A stretch of DNA of 64,000 nucleotides. It comes from Fibrobacter sp. UBA4297 (GTDB lineage Bacteria; Fibrobacterota; Fibrobacteria; Fibrobacterales; Fibrobacteraceae). The notes beneath the pieces were generated by a model. It worked only from the letters and a program-made list of their open reading frames with translations, searched no databases and was not told where the DNA came from. Positions 9,350 to 17,994 of the stretch are shown here, piece after piece (position 1 is the stretch's first letter; each line of letters begins with the position of its first letter). Location of the stretch: NCBI RefSeq assembly GCF_002394865.1, contig NZ_DGUZ01000013.1:97656-161655 (forward strand), given 5' to 3'. The position numbers were made by a program, and so were the translations under genes.

Positions 9350-10162
9350 CTACTTGTTAATTGCCGCAAGGAACGCGTCTTTCTTTTCTTGCAAGAAGTC
9401 CTTGCTGTTGTACTTGCGGATACGGCGGAGTGCCTGGTCACGCAGCTGACGTACACGTTCGTGGGAAATGTTCATGGATTCGCCCACTTCGCGAAGCGTT
9501 TGCGGAGCTTCCTGGTTGATACCGAAAATGCCGGTGATGACTCGGGCTTCGCGTTCCGGGAGCTGTTCCATGAGGTCGCGGGCCAAAGCTTCGACGCTCT
9601 GGATTTCGGAATCAGCTTCCGGGTTTGAGGCTCCACTGTCCGGGAGGACTTCGGCGTACGTTGCCTTGGAGTCTGCCTTGAGCGGACTATCGAACGAAAC
9701 GCCGCGCTGACCGATCTGGATCAATTCACGGATTTCTTCGTTGATTTCCTTACCGCGGGACTGTTCGTGCAAAGCCTTACGCACGCGGAGGTGCTGGTTT
9801 GCCGGCAAGCGGATGAGGTTGCCCTGTTCGTTAATAGCGCGGGTGATGTATGCCTTGATCCACCAAACGCCGTAACTGATGAATTTAAGACCGCGGGTGT
9901 GTTCGAAAGATTCAATAGCGCGGACGAGTCCCATAGCGCCTTCGCTGACCAAGTCCGGCAGCGGAATCGGGCAGCCACGGTACTGGATGGCGACTTTGAG
10001 CACAAAGCGCATGTTTGCAGAAATCAGCTTTTTACGGGCGATTTTGTCGCCTTCTTTAGCTTTCTGGAAAAGAATCTGTTCTTCTTCGCGGGATAGGGGT
10101 GCGGTACGACGGATGTCTTCTAGGTATCTTTTGAGAGTAGTATCGGTAGAATCAATATGCAT
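9350..10162 (-). CDS. RNA polymerase sigma-70 family factor lacking region 1.1
   Basis: The protein has 270 residues. Region 1.2 (TTLKRYLEDIRRTAPLSREE), region 2 (DLVSEGAMGLVRAIESF, then KFISYGVWWIKAYITRAIN), region 3 and region 4 (EREARVITGIFG, then LREVGESMNISHERVRQLRD) are all present in order. The acidic region 1.1 of typical RpoD is absent, giving a compact factor like the roughly 290-residue primary sigma factors of Bacteroidetes. It may be the housekeeping sigma or an RpoS/RpoH-like group 2 factor; this window cannot decide. The gene is divergent from the methyltransferase operon. Confidence 0.88.
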   Translation of the reverse strand: MHIDSTDTTLKRYLEDIRRTAPLSREEEQILFQKAKEGDKIARKKLISANMRFVLKVAIQYRGCPIPLPDLVSEGAMGLVRAIESFEHTRGLKFISYGVWWIKAYITRAINEQGNLIRLPANQHLRVRKALHEQSRGKEINEEIRELIQIGQRGVSFDSPLKADSKATYAEVLPDSGASNPEADSEIQSVEALARDLMEQLPEREARVITGIFGINQEAPQTLREVGESMNISHERVRQLRDQALRRIRKYNSKDFLQEKKDAFLAAINK

Positions 10163-10513
10163 TTTAAAAACCTTGCCCTTATAATATCGCTTTTTTAAAG
10201 CAAGTTGCGTGCCAATTGTGTAAAATTTTCCAAATTTTTTACAAAAAGTCCTTTAAATGTCGGTTTTGTGGTTTTCGGAGCCAAAAAAGTCCATTATTTT
10301 TGTCGTAATTTTACAAAACTGTCGTAAAAATATAACAAATTTTTCAAAACGTGACAAGACGGACGTGACGATTGGCTCTAACCGAATAAAAAATGTAAAG
10401 CCCTGTGTTTCATTTTGGAATACACCGTTGACCAATGACTACTGACTAATAACCCGCTTCTAACTTCCTACTTCCTACTTCCTACTCTCATTTTTTCATA
10501 TATTATCCCCGTT
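10163..10513. other. AT-rich intergenic region with divergent promoters and low-complexity repeats
   Basis: This lies between the sigma factor (-) and the methyltransferase operon (+). It contains two GTCGTAA words flanking a TTTTACAAAAC stretch (about 10299-10328). A tract of GACTACTGACTAATAA type (about 10436-10452) is followed by three CTTCCTA units (10464-10484), both belonging to families found elsewhere in the window. No coding sequence is credible. Confidence 0.6.
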
Positions 10514-11290
10514 ATGTCAATAAAAGAGCCTGATCAATCCGTATGGAACCGTTTTTGGCAGCGCAAGAACGACATGGACAAAGTCTATCCGTCTTCGCCG
10601 TCTATTATAGAAGCTATTAAGAAGAATTTTAAGCTCGAGGGCTTGAAGGTGCTGGAGGTCGGTGCAGGTACCGGCCGCGACAGTGCTGAACTTGCTCGTT
10701 TGGGCGCCGATGTCTATGTGCTCGATTTTGCCGACAATAGCTTGAAAATTGTCAATTCGCTCCGCGAGAGTGAAGGCCTCAAGAATTTGCACTTAGTTCG
10801 TGGCGACGCTTTCAAGTCCCCGTTCCCGGACAACACTTTTGACTTGGTGTTTCATCAGGGCTTGGCCGAACATTTCAAGGATTCGCTCCCGCTCTTGCAA
10901 GAAAACTTCCGCATCGTCAAGCACGGCGGTTGCTGCCTTTGCGATGTCCCGCAGACGGTCCACCCGTATACGATTATCAAGCATATTTTGATTGCGATGG
11001 ACAAGTGGTTTGCCGGTTGGGAAAAACAGTTCACGATGGGTCAGCTCAAGAAGCTCATGCGTGACGCGGGCTTTGAATGTGTTTATGCTTATGGCGACTG
11101 GATGCGCCCGAATCTTTTCTACCGTATTTTGCGCGAACTCTGCTTCAAGTTCGGTATTGAACTCCCGAAGTATCCGCTCGACGGAACGGCTTACCAGAAG
11201 ATTAAGGACAAAATTCTGGATAGCCTCCAGTCTGTGCCGGTGATGCACTACACGCAGCTTTGCATTGGCGTGATCGGTCGTAAGCCTTAG
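10514..11290 (+). CDS. Class I SAM-dependent methyltransferase
   Basis: The protein has 258 residues. Motif I (VLEVGAGTGRDSAELARLG, about residues 44-62), the acidic end of strand beta-2 (VYVLDFADNS) and the later FDLVFHQGLAEHF form a Rossmann-type AdoMet site of the Methyltransf_11/25 kind. No membrane helix is present, although WFAGWEKQF and a basic C-terminal half hint at membrane-lipid or glycan contact. It starts an operon with a GT4 enzyme (8-base gap) and an LPG-synthase-TM-like protein (4-base overlap), so its substrate is probably an envelope lipid or glycan intermediate. Confidence 0.8.
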   Translation: MSIKEPDQSVWNRFWQRKNDMDKVYPSSPSIIEAIKKNFKLEGLKVLEVGAGTGRDSAELARLGADVYVLDFADNSLKIVNSLRESEGLKNLHLVRGDAFKSPFPDNTFDLVFHQGLAEHFKDSLPLLQENFRIVKHGGCCLCDVPQTVHPYTIIKHILIAMDKWFAGWEKQFTMGQLKKLMRDAGFECVYAYGDWMRPNLFYRILRELCFKFGIELPKYPLDGTAYQKIKDKILDSLQSVPVMHYTQLCIGVIGRKP

Positions 11291-11298
11291 GTGATTGC

Positions 11299-12444
11299 TT
11301 GAAAATTCTCGTCGTAAATTACCGGGATCGCATGCATCCGGCTGCCGGCGGCGCCGAAAAGCATTTGCATCGCATTTTCGGAAAGATTGTAGAAATGGGC
11401 CACACGGTGGTCCTGTTTACGACGACATTTCCGGGAGCCAAAGAACGCGAAGTTGTCGATGGAATTCAGGTCATCCGCAAGGGTGGCGATTTGATGTTCC
11501 AGCTCACGGTAGCGCTGAATCTGAAAAAGCTTGACCGCGAATTCAACTTTGACGTTGTTGTTGAAGATTTGAACAAGTTACCGGTCTTTGCCCACTGGTT
11601 CGTCCGCAAGCCGCTCCTGGTGCAGATGCATCACTTGTGGCGGAAGTCGATTTTTGCTGAAGCGATTTTCCCGATTGCGTTTATGGTCTGGTTCTTTGAG
11701 CGGATTATTCCGTTCTTTTACCGCATGCAGAATTTTGTAGTGGTGAGTCCGAGTACCAAGAAAGAACTTGCCGAAATTGGCGTTGACGAAAGTCAAATTT
11801 CCGTGATTTACAATGGGTCGGAAAAACCTAAAGTTGCGGAGTGCGCGGATTCTTGTGAGATTATGACGAATCCTGCGATGAATGCCGCGAACCCTTATTT
11901 CATCTGGCTTTCGCGCGTGCACCGTTACAAGGGAATTTGGACGGCGCTTGAAGCGTTTGAAAAATTTTCGAAGTTGCACCCGGAAGTCAAGCTGTACGTT
12001 GTGGGCGATGGCCCGCTTTTGAAAAAGCTCCCGGCCTGGATCAAGTCGCATGGCCTGGATGGCAAGGTGGTTTTGACGGGCTTTGTGCCTGCGGCCCGCA
12101 AGTATGAACTGCTTTCGTCTTCGCTTGCGCTGTTGCAGACGAGCTACAAGGAAGGCTGGGGCCTCACGGTGATGGAAGCGGCGCAGCTCTGCAAGACGAC
12201 GATTGCGTCGGATGTGCCGGGACTCTGCGATAGCGTCCGTGACGGCGAGACGGGAATTCTGTTCCCGTCGGGAGATGCGGCCGCGTGTGCATTGGCAATG
12301 GAAAAAATTTATGGCGATGCAGGATTGCGCGCGGCTCTTGGTCAGAATGCAAAACGTTATGCGCTTACGTTCAGTTGGGAAAATTCTGCTCGCGAAACTC
12401 TAGAGTTGTTGCAACGTACGGTTGAGGGTGGCGTACGAAAATGA
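11299..12444 (+). CDS. GT4-family glycosyltransferase
   Basis: The protein has 381 residues. The start is TTG at 11299, giving MKILVVNYRDRMHPAAGGAEKH, the typical GT4 N-terminus with a glycine-rich donor loop. Residues 190-350 carry the donor domain: YFIWLSRVHRYKGIWTALEAF, then LYVVGDGPL, then LTGFVPAARKYELLSSS, then the E-x7-E motif in EGWGLTVMEAAQ. Short hydrophobic stretches (about residues 117-142) may anchor it to the membrane. The stop overlaps the next start (ATGA), indicating translational coupling with the membrane protein downstream. The sugar and acceptor are unknown. Confidence 0.85.
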   Translation: MKILVVNYRDRMHPAAGGAEKHLHRIFGKIVEMGHTVVLFTTTFPGAKEREVVDGIQVIRKGGDLMFQLTVALNLKKLDREFNFDVVVEDLNKLPVFAHWFVRKPLLVQMHHLWRKSIFAEAIFPIAFMVWFFERIIPFFYRMQNFVVVSPSTKKELAEIGVDESQISVIYNGSEKPKVAECADSCEIMTNPAMNAANPYFIWLSRVHRYKGIWTALEAFEKFSKLHPEVKLYVVGDGPLLKKLPAWIKSHGLDGKVVLTGFVPAARKYELLSSSLALLQTSYKEGWGLTVMEAAQLCKTTIASDVPGLCDSVRDGETGILFPSGDAAACALAMEKIYGDAGLRAALGQNAKRYALTFSWENSARETLELLQRTVEGGVRK

Positions 12445-13451
12445 AGTTGAATCCGAAGATAAAATCTGTACTTATTTTTTGTTTGAAACTGGTGGTAACG
12501 CTTGTTCCTGCTTACTTTGTCTATCGTAACATTGTGAGCGACCCGGAATGGGATGTTGGCGACCTCTATAACTTGTTCAAGAAAAACAGCGTTTTCCCGC
12601 TTGTGCTCGCACTCCTTTGCCTCGCGGTTTCGAACTTTACAGCTTGCCTTCAGTGGAAGCTCTTGCTCGAAAAGCAGGGCGTTCGCCTCAAGTACGGCAG
12701 GCTCCTCAAGCTTTATCACGTGGGGCTCTTCTTCAACAACTTCATGCCGGGAAACGTCGGCGGTGATGTCAAGAAAGTTTACGATATCCGCGTGCAGGGC
12801 GGGCAAGATACAGTTGGTGCTGGCTTTACGGCGACGGTGTTTGACCGCTTGTTTGGACTTTTCTTTATCACGTTGTTTGCTCTTGGCGTGGGCGCCTTGT
12901 TCTTTATTCACGATCCTGAACAGCGGGCGTTCATGTGGCCGTCGGTTTGGATTTTTATGGGCTTTTGCGTGATGTTTGCAGGGCTTTTGAGCCGTCGCAT
13001 TGGCAAGTTCTTTTGCCGCATGGCAGGGAAGGTGTTGCCCGAAAAAATCGAGACACGCTTGTTGCGCATGTTTGAACGTTTCCAGAAGTTCCGCTCCAAG
13101 AAACTTTGGGTGAACATCGTTTGCCTTTCGACGGTCACTCAGTCGCTCCGCATCTTTGTGCACTTTTTCTGCGGAATTGCTGTGGGCGTGAACCTCTCGA
13201 TGTCTTGGTATTTCTATTACATCCCGCTTGTCGCTATTGTGAGTGCGCTTCCGATTTCGATTGGCGGTTTTGGTCCGCGTGAATTTTTGGCACAGTCGCT
13301 TTTTGCGCGTGCTGGCGTGCCTGGACTTGAATCAGTTGTGATTCAGTTGCTCGCTTATTTTGTAAGTTTGATTTTGAGCTTGTTTGGCGCGGTCGCTTTT
13401 TTGGTGGGGCAGAAGCCCGTACCGTCAGAATTCGCAAAGAACGCTCAATAG
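12441..13451 (+). CDS. LPG-synthase-TM / UPF0104 family multi-pass membrane protein
   Basis: The protein has 336 residues with about 8 transmembrane segments and the family motif FFNNFMPGNVGGDVKKVY (about residues 96-113). This family covers the flippase half of MprF and AglD-like proteins. Without the MprF synthase domain such proteins are usually thought to move or present lipids or lipid-linked sugars. A paralogue lies at 19890-20831 with the same FFNN...P...GGD motif. Coupling to the GT4 gene suggests transport of that enzyme's lipid-linked product, which is inference. Confidence 0.8.
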   Translation: MKLNPKIKSVLIFCLKLVVTLVPAYFVYRNIVSDPEWDVGDLYNLFKKNSVFPLVLALLCLAVSNFTACLQWKLLLEKQGVRLKYGRLLKLYHVGLFFNNFMPGNVGGDVKKVYDIRVQGGQDTVGAGFTATVFDRLFGLFFITLFALGVGALFFIHDPEQRAFMWPSVWIFMGFCVMFAGLLSRRIGKFFCRMAGKVLPEKIETRLLRMFERFQKFRSKKLWVNIVCLSTVTQSLRIFVHFFCGIAVGVNLSMSWYFYYIPLVAIVSALPISIGGFGPREFLAQSLFARAGVPGLESVVIQLLAYFVSLILSLFGAVAFLVGQKPVPSEFAKNAQ

Positions 13452-13532
13452 TTTGCTATATCCGTTGCTTATATCCTTTGCTATATGAACCAGCGTTAAA
13501 AAGGAACGCTAAAAAGCTGAAATAATTGAAAT

Positions 13533-13562
13533 GGAGATGCCCGCTCGGTGGCGGGCATGACA
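13533..13562. repeat. GTCAT-palindrome repeat copy
   Basis: GGAGATGCCCGC...GCGGGCATGACA is nearly identical to the copy at 47582-47611 and is the inverted orientation of the GTCATTCCC...GGGAATCTCC family. It follows a small hairpin AGCGTT/AACGCT (about 13493-13511) that could end the preceding operon. Confidence 0.7.
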
Positions 13563-13602
13563 GCGATGGTGTCCATGCAATTTGAGTCGGCTATTAAAGA
13601 AT

Positions 13603-15816
13603 ATGGATGTAGAAAGTCTTTTGGTTGGGCTGAACTCCGACCAACGTGCGGCGGTACTCCACGATCATGAAAAGAACGGACAACTTTTAATTCTTGCAGG
13701 GGCTGGCTCGGGAAAGACCTCGGTCTTGACCAAGCGAATCCAGTACCGGATTATGTCGGGCGTTGAACCGGAGAAAATCTTGGCGCTCACGTTTACGGCA
13801 AAGGCGGCTGCCGAAATGCGGGAACGTGTGCAAAAGCTCTTCCCGAATGCGGGCGTGCGACTCTGCACGTTCCACTCGCTTGCGCTGTTTATCCTCAAGT
13901 CGAAAGTCCCGGCGTCGGACTCTTGTGGTTTTTGCTTTGCGTACGAACTTGTCGGATTCAAGAAAATGCCGGTCCCGACGGAATCGGCGGACAAGACTTT
14001 TATGCAGGAACTCGCGAAAGTCGGCGGTCGAAAATTCCGCTTTTCTCGCGAAGAGCTTTTCTCGGATGCCCATCCCGCGAAGCTCCTTAAAAAACTCGAG
14101 CCATTGCGCAATCGCATCTTGGAATCGGGTCAAGTCGTCTTCGAAGACCTCATCTACCAGGCGATAAACTTGCTCGAAAATCACGAGACGGCGCGCGCAT
14201 ATTTCCAAAATCAATGGACCGAAATTCTCGTCGATGAATACCAGGACATCAATCCGTCGCAGTACCGACTCGTCAAAGCGTTGCTGGGCGCGCGCAAGTC
14301 GCTGTTTGTTGTGGGCGATGATGACCAGGCCATTTACGGATTCCGTGGCGCCGACATCGGGAACATCAACCGTTTCCGTGATGACTTCAAGGAGAGCTCT
14401 CTGATTCGCTTGGAATGGAATTACCGTTCGGTCGCGAACATTTTACATTTTTCTAACCGCATTTTTGAAAACAAGCCTATCCACTTGCGGAAGGTCTTGC
14501 GTGCGGGTAATATGAATGGCTCGGGTGGCTCGCCGATTTTTAAGGAAAACCGTGAACCCGAAATCTGGGTGAGTGAAGACCCTGTCGAAGAAATGCAAAA
14601 AATCATCACGAGCATCAAGTTGCTCCGCGAAAGTTATGACCTCCAATGGAAAAACTTTGCAATCCTCGTGCGCTATAATAGGCAACGCCTATATTACGAA
14701 GAAGCGCTTCGCGATGCGCATCTCCCGATCGCAGGGACGGTCGTGTCGGAGGCGGGTAACGTAGAGGGGGAGGGCGAAGTCCTTGAAAATGGAATCCATG
14801 TGGAAACGGTCCATGCGTCCAAGGGGCTCCAGTATGCGGTGGTCTATTATGCGGGGATGTCCGAGGGACTCACGCCGGGAGAGTGCAAGGGTTCGCGAGA
14901 ACAGCGCAAAAAACAGCTCGATGAGGAACGCCGATTGTTTTACGTCGGGGTCACGCGGGCTGAATCTTTTTTGGTTTTGCTATATTGCAAACGTAGATAT
15001 TGGAAAGGGCGCCTGACGAAACTCAAACGGTCTCGTTTTTTGCCCAGGGAAAATTCAAAAACAGAGTGTAATATGCCAGTTATGTTATTTAGAATATATG
15101 GAGCGGCAAGAATTTTTGCGTTTATGCTCGAATATATTTTCAAGATTGCATTCATGTACATTTTCCGTCGCAAAGACCTGGATCCATGGCTTGAAGAAAA
15201 GGTGCAGGTATTTTCCCGCTTCTGCATGAAGGTCTTGCGTGTGGACTTGACGATTGAAGACCAGGCGCAACTTGCGAAAGTGGACTGGACTCGCCCGGTG
15301 TTCGTGATGGGCAACCACCGTTCGTATCTGGATATCCCGCTTGCGTTTTTGGCCTTGCAGCGTACCGTGGGCTTTATCGCTAAGACGCAGTTGCAGCGCA
15401 TCCCGATTCTGAACTTCTGGATGCACAAGCTCGGTTGCGTCTTTATCGACCGCGAAAAAGGCGGCGGCGCCGCGATTATCCAAAAGGCTATCCAGTCGGG
15501 CAAGATGCCGAGACTCTTCGTTTTCCCGGAAGGTACCCGCAGCAAGCGCGATGGCATGGTCGCTTTCAAGAGCGGTTGCTTTAGACTTGCCGTCGAGGCG
15601 AACGCAATTATACTACCGATGGTGACTCGAGGTTCTGACTTGCTCTGGGAACACCGCAAGGATTCCAAGCATCACCCGGTCAACATTAAGATTCTCGAAC
15701 CGATAGATACGGTTGAATTCAAGAAAACTCACGGTGGCGATGAAATGGACCCGCGCCACGAACTGCTCCCGTATGTCCGTAAAATGATGGAAGAAGCTTA
15801 TGATCGGCGTCTTTGA
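13603..15816 (+). CDS. Fusion: minimal UvrD/Rep-type helicase + PlsC-type acyltransferase
   Basis: The protein has 737 residues from the ATG at 13603 (a TTG at 13582 adds 7). Residues 1-470 form an SF1A helicase: Walker A AGAGSGKT (32-39), LTFTAKAA (62-69), VDEYQD (210-215), GDDDQAIYGFRGA (238-250), LEWNYRS (270-276), VHASKG (403-408) and ERRLFYVGVTRA (442-453). Only about 20 residues separate LPIAGTV from HVETVHASKG, where UvrD/Rep carry the roughly 170-residue 2B subdomain. After a basic linker, residues 491-737 are an acyltransferase with NHRSYLD (HX4D, 571-577) and FPEGTRS (641-647), as in 1-acylglycerol-3-phosphate acyltransferases. No stop separates the halves; in-frame ATGs at 15073 and 15082 could start the acyltransferase separately but lack a clear ribosome site. 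It overlaps murI by 17 bases. Confidence 0.85.
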   Translation: MDVESLLVGLNSDQRAAVLHDHEKNGQLLILAGAGSGKTSVLTKRIQYRIMSGVEPEKILALTFTAKAAAEMRERVQKLFPNAGVRLCTFHSLALFILKSKVPASDSCGFCFAYELVGFKKMPVPTESADKTFMQELAKVGGRKFRFSREELFSDAHPAKLLKKLEPLRNRILESGQVVFEDLIYQAINLLENHETARAYFQNQWTEILVDEYQDINPSQYRLVKALLGARKSLFVVGDDDQAIYGFRGADIGNINRFRDDFKESSLIRLEWNYRSVANILHFSNRIFENKPIHLRKVLRAGNMNGSGGSPIFKENREPEIWVSEDPVEEMQKIITSIKLLRESYDLQWKNFAILVRYNRQRLYYEEALRDAHLPIAGTVVSEAGNVEGEGEVLENGIHVETVHASKGLQYAVVYYAGMSEGLTPGECKGSREQRKKQLDEERRLFYVGVTRAESFLVLLYCKRRYWKGRLTKLKRSRFLPRENSKTECNMPVMLFRIYGAARIFAFMLEYIFKIAFMYIFRRKDLDPWLEEKVQVFSRFCMKVLRVDLTIEDQAQLAKVDWTRPVFVMGNHRSYLDIPLAFLALQRTVGFIAKTQLQRIPILNFWMHKLGCVFIDREKGGGAAIIQKAIQSGKMPRLFVFPEGTRSKRDGMVAFKSGCFRLAVEANAIILPMVTRGSDLLWEHRKDSKHHPVNIKILEPIDTVEFKKTHGGDEMDPRHELLPYVRKMMEEAYDRRL

Positions 15817-16609
15817 TTCTGGTTTTGGCGGGCTCACGATTTTGCAGAAGCTCCGCCACGTGCTCCCGCAGTACGATTACCTGTACCTGGGCGACAACGC
15901 CCGTGCGCCGTATGGCTCCCGCAGTTTCGAGACTATTTACCGTTACACGCTTCAGTCCGTGCGCGAACTTTTCCATCGTGGATGCCCGCTGGTGATTCTC
16001 GCTTGCAACACGGCGTCGGCAAAGGCGCTCCGCAGCATCCAGCAACAGGTGCTCCCGGTCGAGTTCCCAGACCGTCGCGTCTTGGGCATTGTCCGCCCGA
16101 CCGCCGAAGAAATCGGGAACTTCACGAAGACGGGGCATATCGGCATTTTTGCCACCGCGGGGACGGTCTCTTCGAACAGCTACGTTCTTGAAATCAGTCA
16201 CTTTTTCCCGAACTTGAAGGTGACTCAGCATGCCTGCCCGATGTGGGTGCCGCTTGTGGAATACGGCGAACGCGGGACCGAGGGCGCCCGGTTCTTCGTG
16301 AAAAAGGACGTGGACCAGCTGCTCGCGGCTGACCCCGAAATCGATACCGTTTTGCTGGCTTGCACGCATTACCCGCTCCTCGAAGAAGAAATTCGGGCCG
16401 CACTTCCACCGCACGTCCGCTTGGTGGTCCAGGGCGATATCGTCGCCGACAAGACTTTGGACTACCTCAGGCGCCATGTGGACATGGAAAATCGGCTTTC
16501 GAAGGGCGGTTCCGTGCGTTATTTGACGACCGATACCGCAGAATTCTTCAAAAAAGGCGCTTTTCGCTTTGGAATGGAGAATATTTCGGCGGAGTCGTTG
16601 ACTTTTTAA
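15800..16609 (+). CDS. murI: Glutamate racemase
   Basis: The protein has 269 residues, the usual MurI length. It converts L- to D-glutamate for peptidoglycan. The signature segments are MIGVFDSGFGGLTILQKL (Asp/Ser near residues 6-7), GDNARAPYGSRS, LACNTASAKAL with the first catalytic Cys (about residue 70), and LLACTHYPLLEEEI with the second catalytic Cys (about residue 184). The start lies inside the acyltransferase coding end (17-base overlap), so translation is probably coupled to the fusion gene. No other peptidoglycan gene is adjacent. Confidence 0.93.
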   Translation: MIGVFDSGFGGLTILQKLRHVLPQYDYLYLGDNARAPYGSRSFETIYRYTLQSVRELFHRGCPLVILACNTASAKALRSIQQQVLPVEFPDRRVLGIVRPTAEEIGNFTKTGHIGIFATAGTVSSNSYVLEISHFFPNLKVTQHACPMWVPLVEYGERGTEGARFFVKKDVDQLLAADPEIDTVLLACTHYPLLEEEIRAALPPHVRLVVQGDIVADKTLDYLRRHVDMENRLSKGGSVRYLTTDTAEFFKKGAFRFGMENISAESLTF

Positions 16610-16711
16610 TAAGTAAATTGTATTTTGATAATTGTTACTGACGAACCGTACTCGGTCCGCTTGTACTCGTTTTAATTTTCGAACTTTAAACTATTTGAGT
16701 GGATTTATAAA

Positions 16712-17350
16712 ATGCCGAAAACACAGATCAATCTCGAAGGTTGGCAAGACTACCGTGGCAACATGGCGGGTAGCCTGCTTTATGTCGAAACTAGCCATCA
16801 GTCCGAAATGCCTGTCCGCGACCAGCTGAATGAAAATGAAAAGGGTTTTCTTTACGAACCGAACTATGAAACCAGCACCTATGGTCTGATGAGCTGCTAC
16901 AATGTGAAGGCTATCAACACGATTGTGAAGAGCAAGAGCCGTTACATTCTTTTCGGTACCCGCTACGAAGGCTTGAGCGATTCCGAAATGCGCAACAAGT
17001 ACCTCATCATGGGTTACATGCGTATCGATAAGATCAAGGACGTGCGCACCCGTCACGTGCAGCGCTACATGGCAAACCCAGAAATGGAAGAACCGGAATG
17101 CATGCAGATGGAACACAACTGGGCTGTCTACGGTCCGATGCGTTTTGTTTCCCTCGACGATTCCTTCGTGGTGACCGACGAAATCCTCAAGGAATGGGGT
17201 TACAAGGGCCATGCCTCCCGCCAGCTCAAGACCGTGTTCTCCAAGGAACATCTCGAAAAGATTCTCGCTCACCTGGATTCCAAGCAGGATATGATTGACG
17301 AGTATATCGCTACCGTCGATGAATACAAGGAAGCCCTCGCTGAGGAATAA
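16712..17350 (+). CDS. Conserved hypothetical cytoplasmic protein
   Basis: The protein has 212 residues with no signal peptide or membrane segment. I do not recognise a family. It is rich in charged and aromatic residues (YILFGTRYEGLSDSEMRNKYLIMGYMRIDKIKDVRTRH), with a probably beta-rich N-terminal two-thirds and a helical, acidic C-terminus (HLDSKQDMIDEYIATVDEYKEALAEE, read in part). Codon use matches neighbouring housekeeping genes and the gene has its own terminator, so it appears to be a well-expressed single gene. No function is proposed. Confidence 0.7.
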   Translation: MPKTQINLEGWQDYRGNMAGSLLYVETSHQSEMPVRDQLNENEKGFLYEPNYETSTYGLMSCYNVKAINTIVKSKSRYILFGTRYEGLSDSEMRNKYLIMGYMRIDKIKDVRTRHVQRYMANPEMEEPECMQMEHNWAVYGPMRFVSLDDSFVVTDEILKEWGYKGHASRQLKTVFSKEHLEKILAHLDSKQDMIDEYIATVDEYKEALAEE

Positions 17351-17371
17351 TTCTTTTACAGAATGTGAAAT

Positions 17372-17395
17372 GGCCCGCGGATGCGCGGGCCTTTT
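17372..17395 (+). terminator. Rho-independent terminator
   Basis: GGCCCGCG and CGCGGGCC pair around GATG and are followed by TTTTT, ending the hypothetical gene at 16712-17350. Confidence 0.85.
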
Positions 17396-17444
17396 TCGTA
17401 TGCTTACAGGTCCTTGCTTTGTCTTCCCCGACGATTCTTTTCTT

Positions 17445-17468
17445 GTCATCCCCGACCAGATCGGGGAC
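17445..17468. repeat. GTCAT-palindrome repeat copy
   Basis: GTCATCCCCGA...TCGGGGAC is a shorter member of the intergenic palindrome family. It abuts the stop codon of the remnant gene on the minus strand. Confidence 0.55.
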
Positions 17469-17994
17469 TAGAACCTGACGGAAATGCCGAGGTGCGTGGC
17501 GAAGCCGTTGCGGAAGAGCAAGTTGGAGAGTCCACCTTCTAGGGAACCAGCTTTGTCTTTGTCGCCTTGAGCCCCCGGAGTGCCGCTGCCGTGATGTTGC
17601 GTTGGGCTTGTGCCATCTCCCGCGGCTGCGCTCTTGTTAGAATTCTGGTCTTTGTAGTCGATGTAGAACGGGATGATTTGTGAAACACCGTACACGAGTG
17701 CTAGGTTTACGGCCCCTTCTTTACGGATTTCGCATTCGAGGGACAAGACTGTTCCGATGGCGCTCAATTCTCTGAATGTCTTTTCTTTATAAGTGTTAAT
17801 GGTGGCGAGGCGCGTTGTTTCGGTTCGCATGTCGATGCCGAGGTTTCTGTTGTACTGAGGTCGGCATCCACGCGGAAAGTCTTTTGTAAAAAGGCGAACG
17901 AGAGACCTTTGATGACCGAAGCGGGGAGCGCCCGGTTGGGCGCAAGCATTTGCAGCAAGCCCAATTTCAAGGGAAATTTTTTTGAGCTTCTCAC
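17468..17994 (-). pseudogene. Frameshifted remnant of an outer-membrane-like (beta-barrel) protein
   Basis: Two overlapping minus-strand frames join into one sensible protein if a base is restored near 17845-17855. One frame ends ...SFAFLQKTFRVDADL; the other continues as YNRNLGIDMRTETTRL, then TVLSLECEIRKEGAVNLALVYG, and finishes HLGISVRF. Alternating hydrophobic strands and a terminal Phe are typical of outer-membrane barrels. No signal peptide or start codon lies upstream, because the 5' part runs straight into the end of the lipoprotein gene at 17994. It is therefore a truncated, frameshifted C-terminal piece, unless the frameshift is a sequencing error. Confidence 0.5.
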
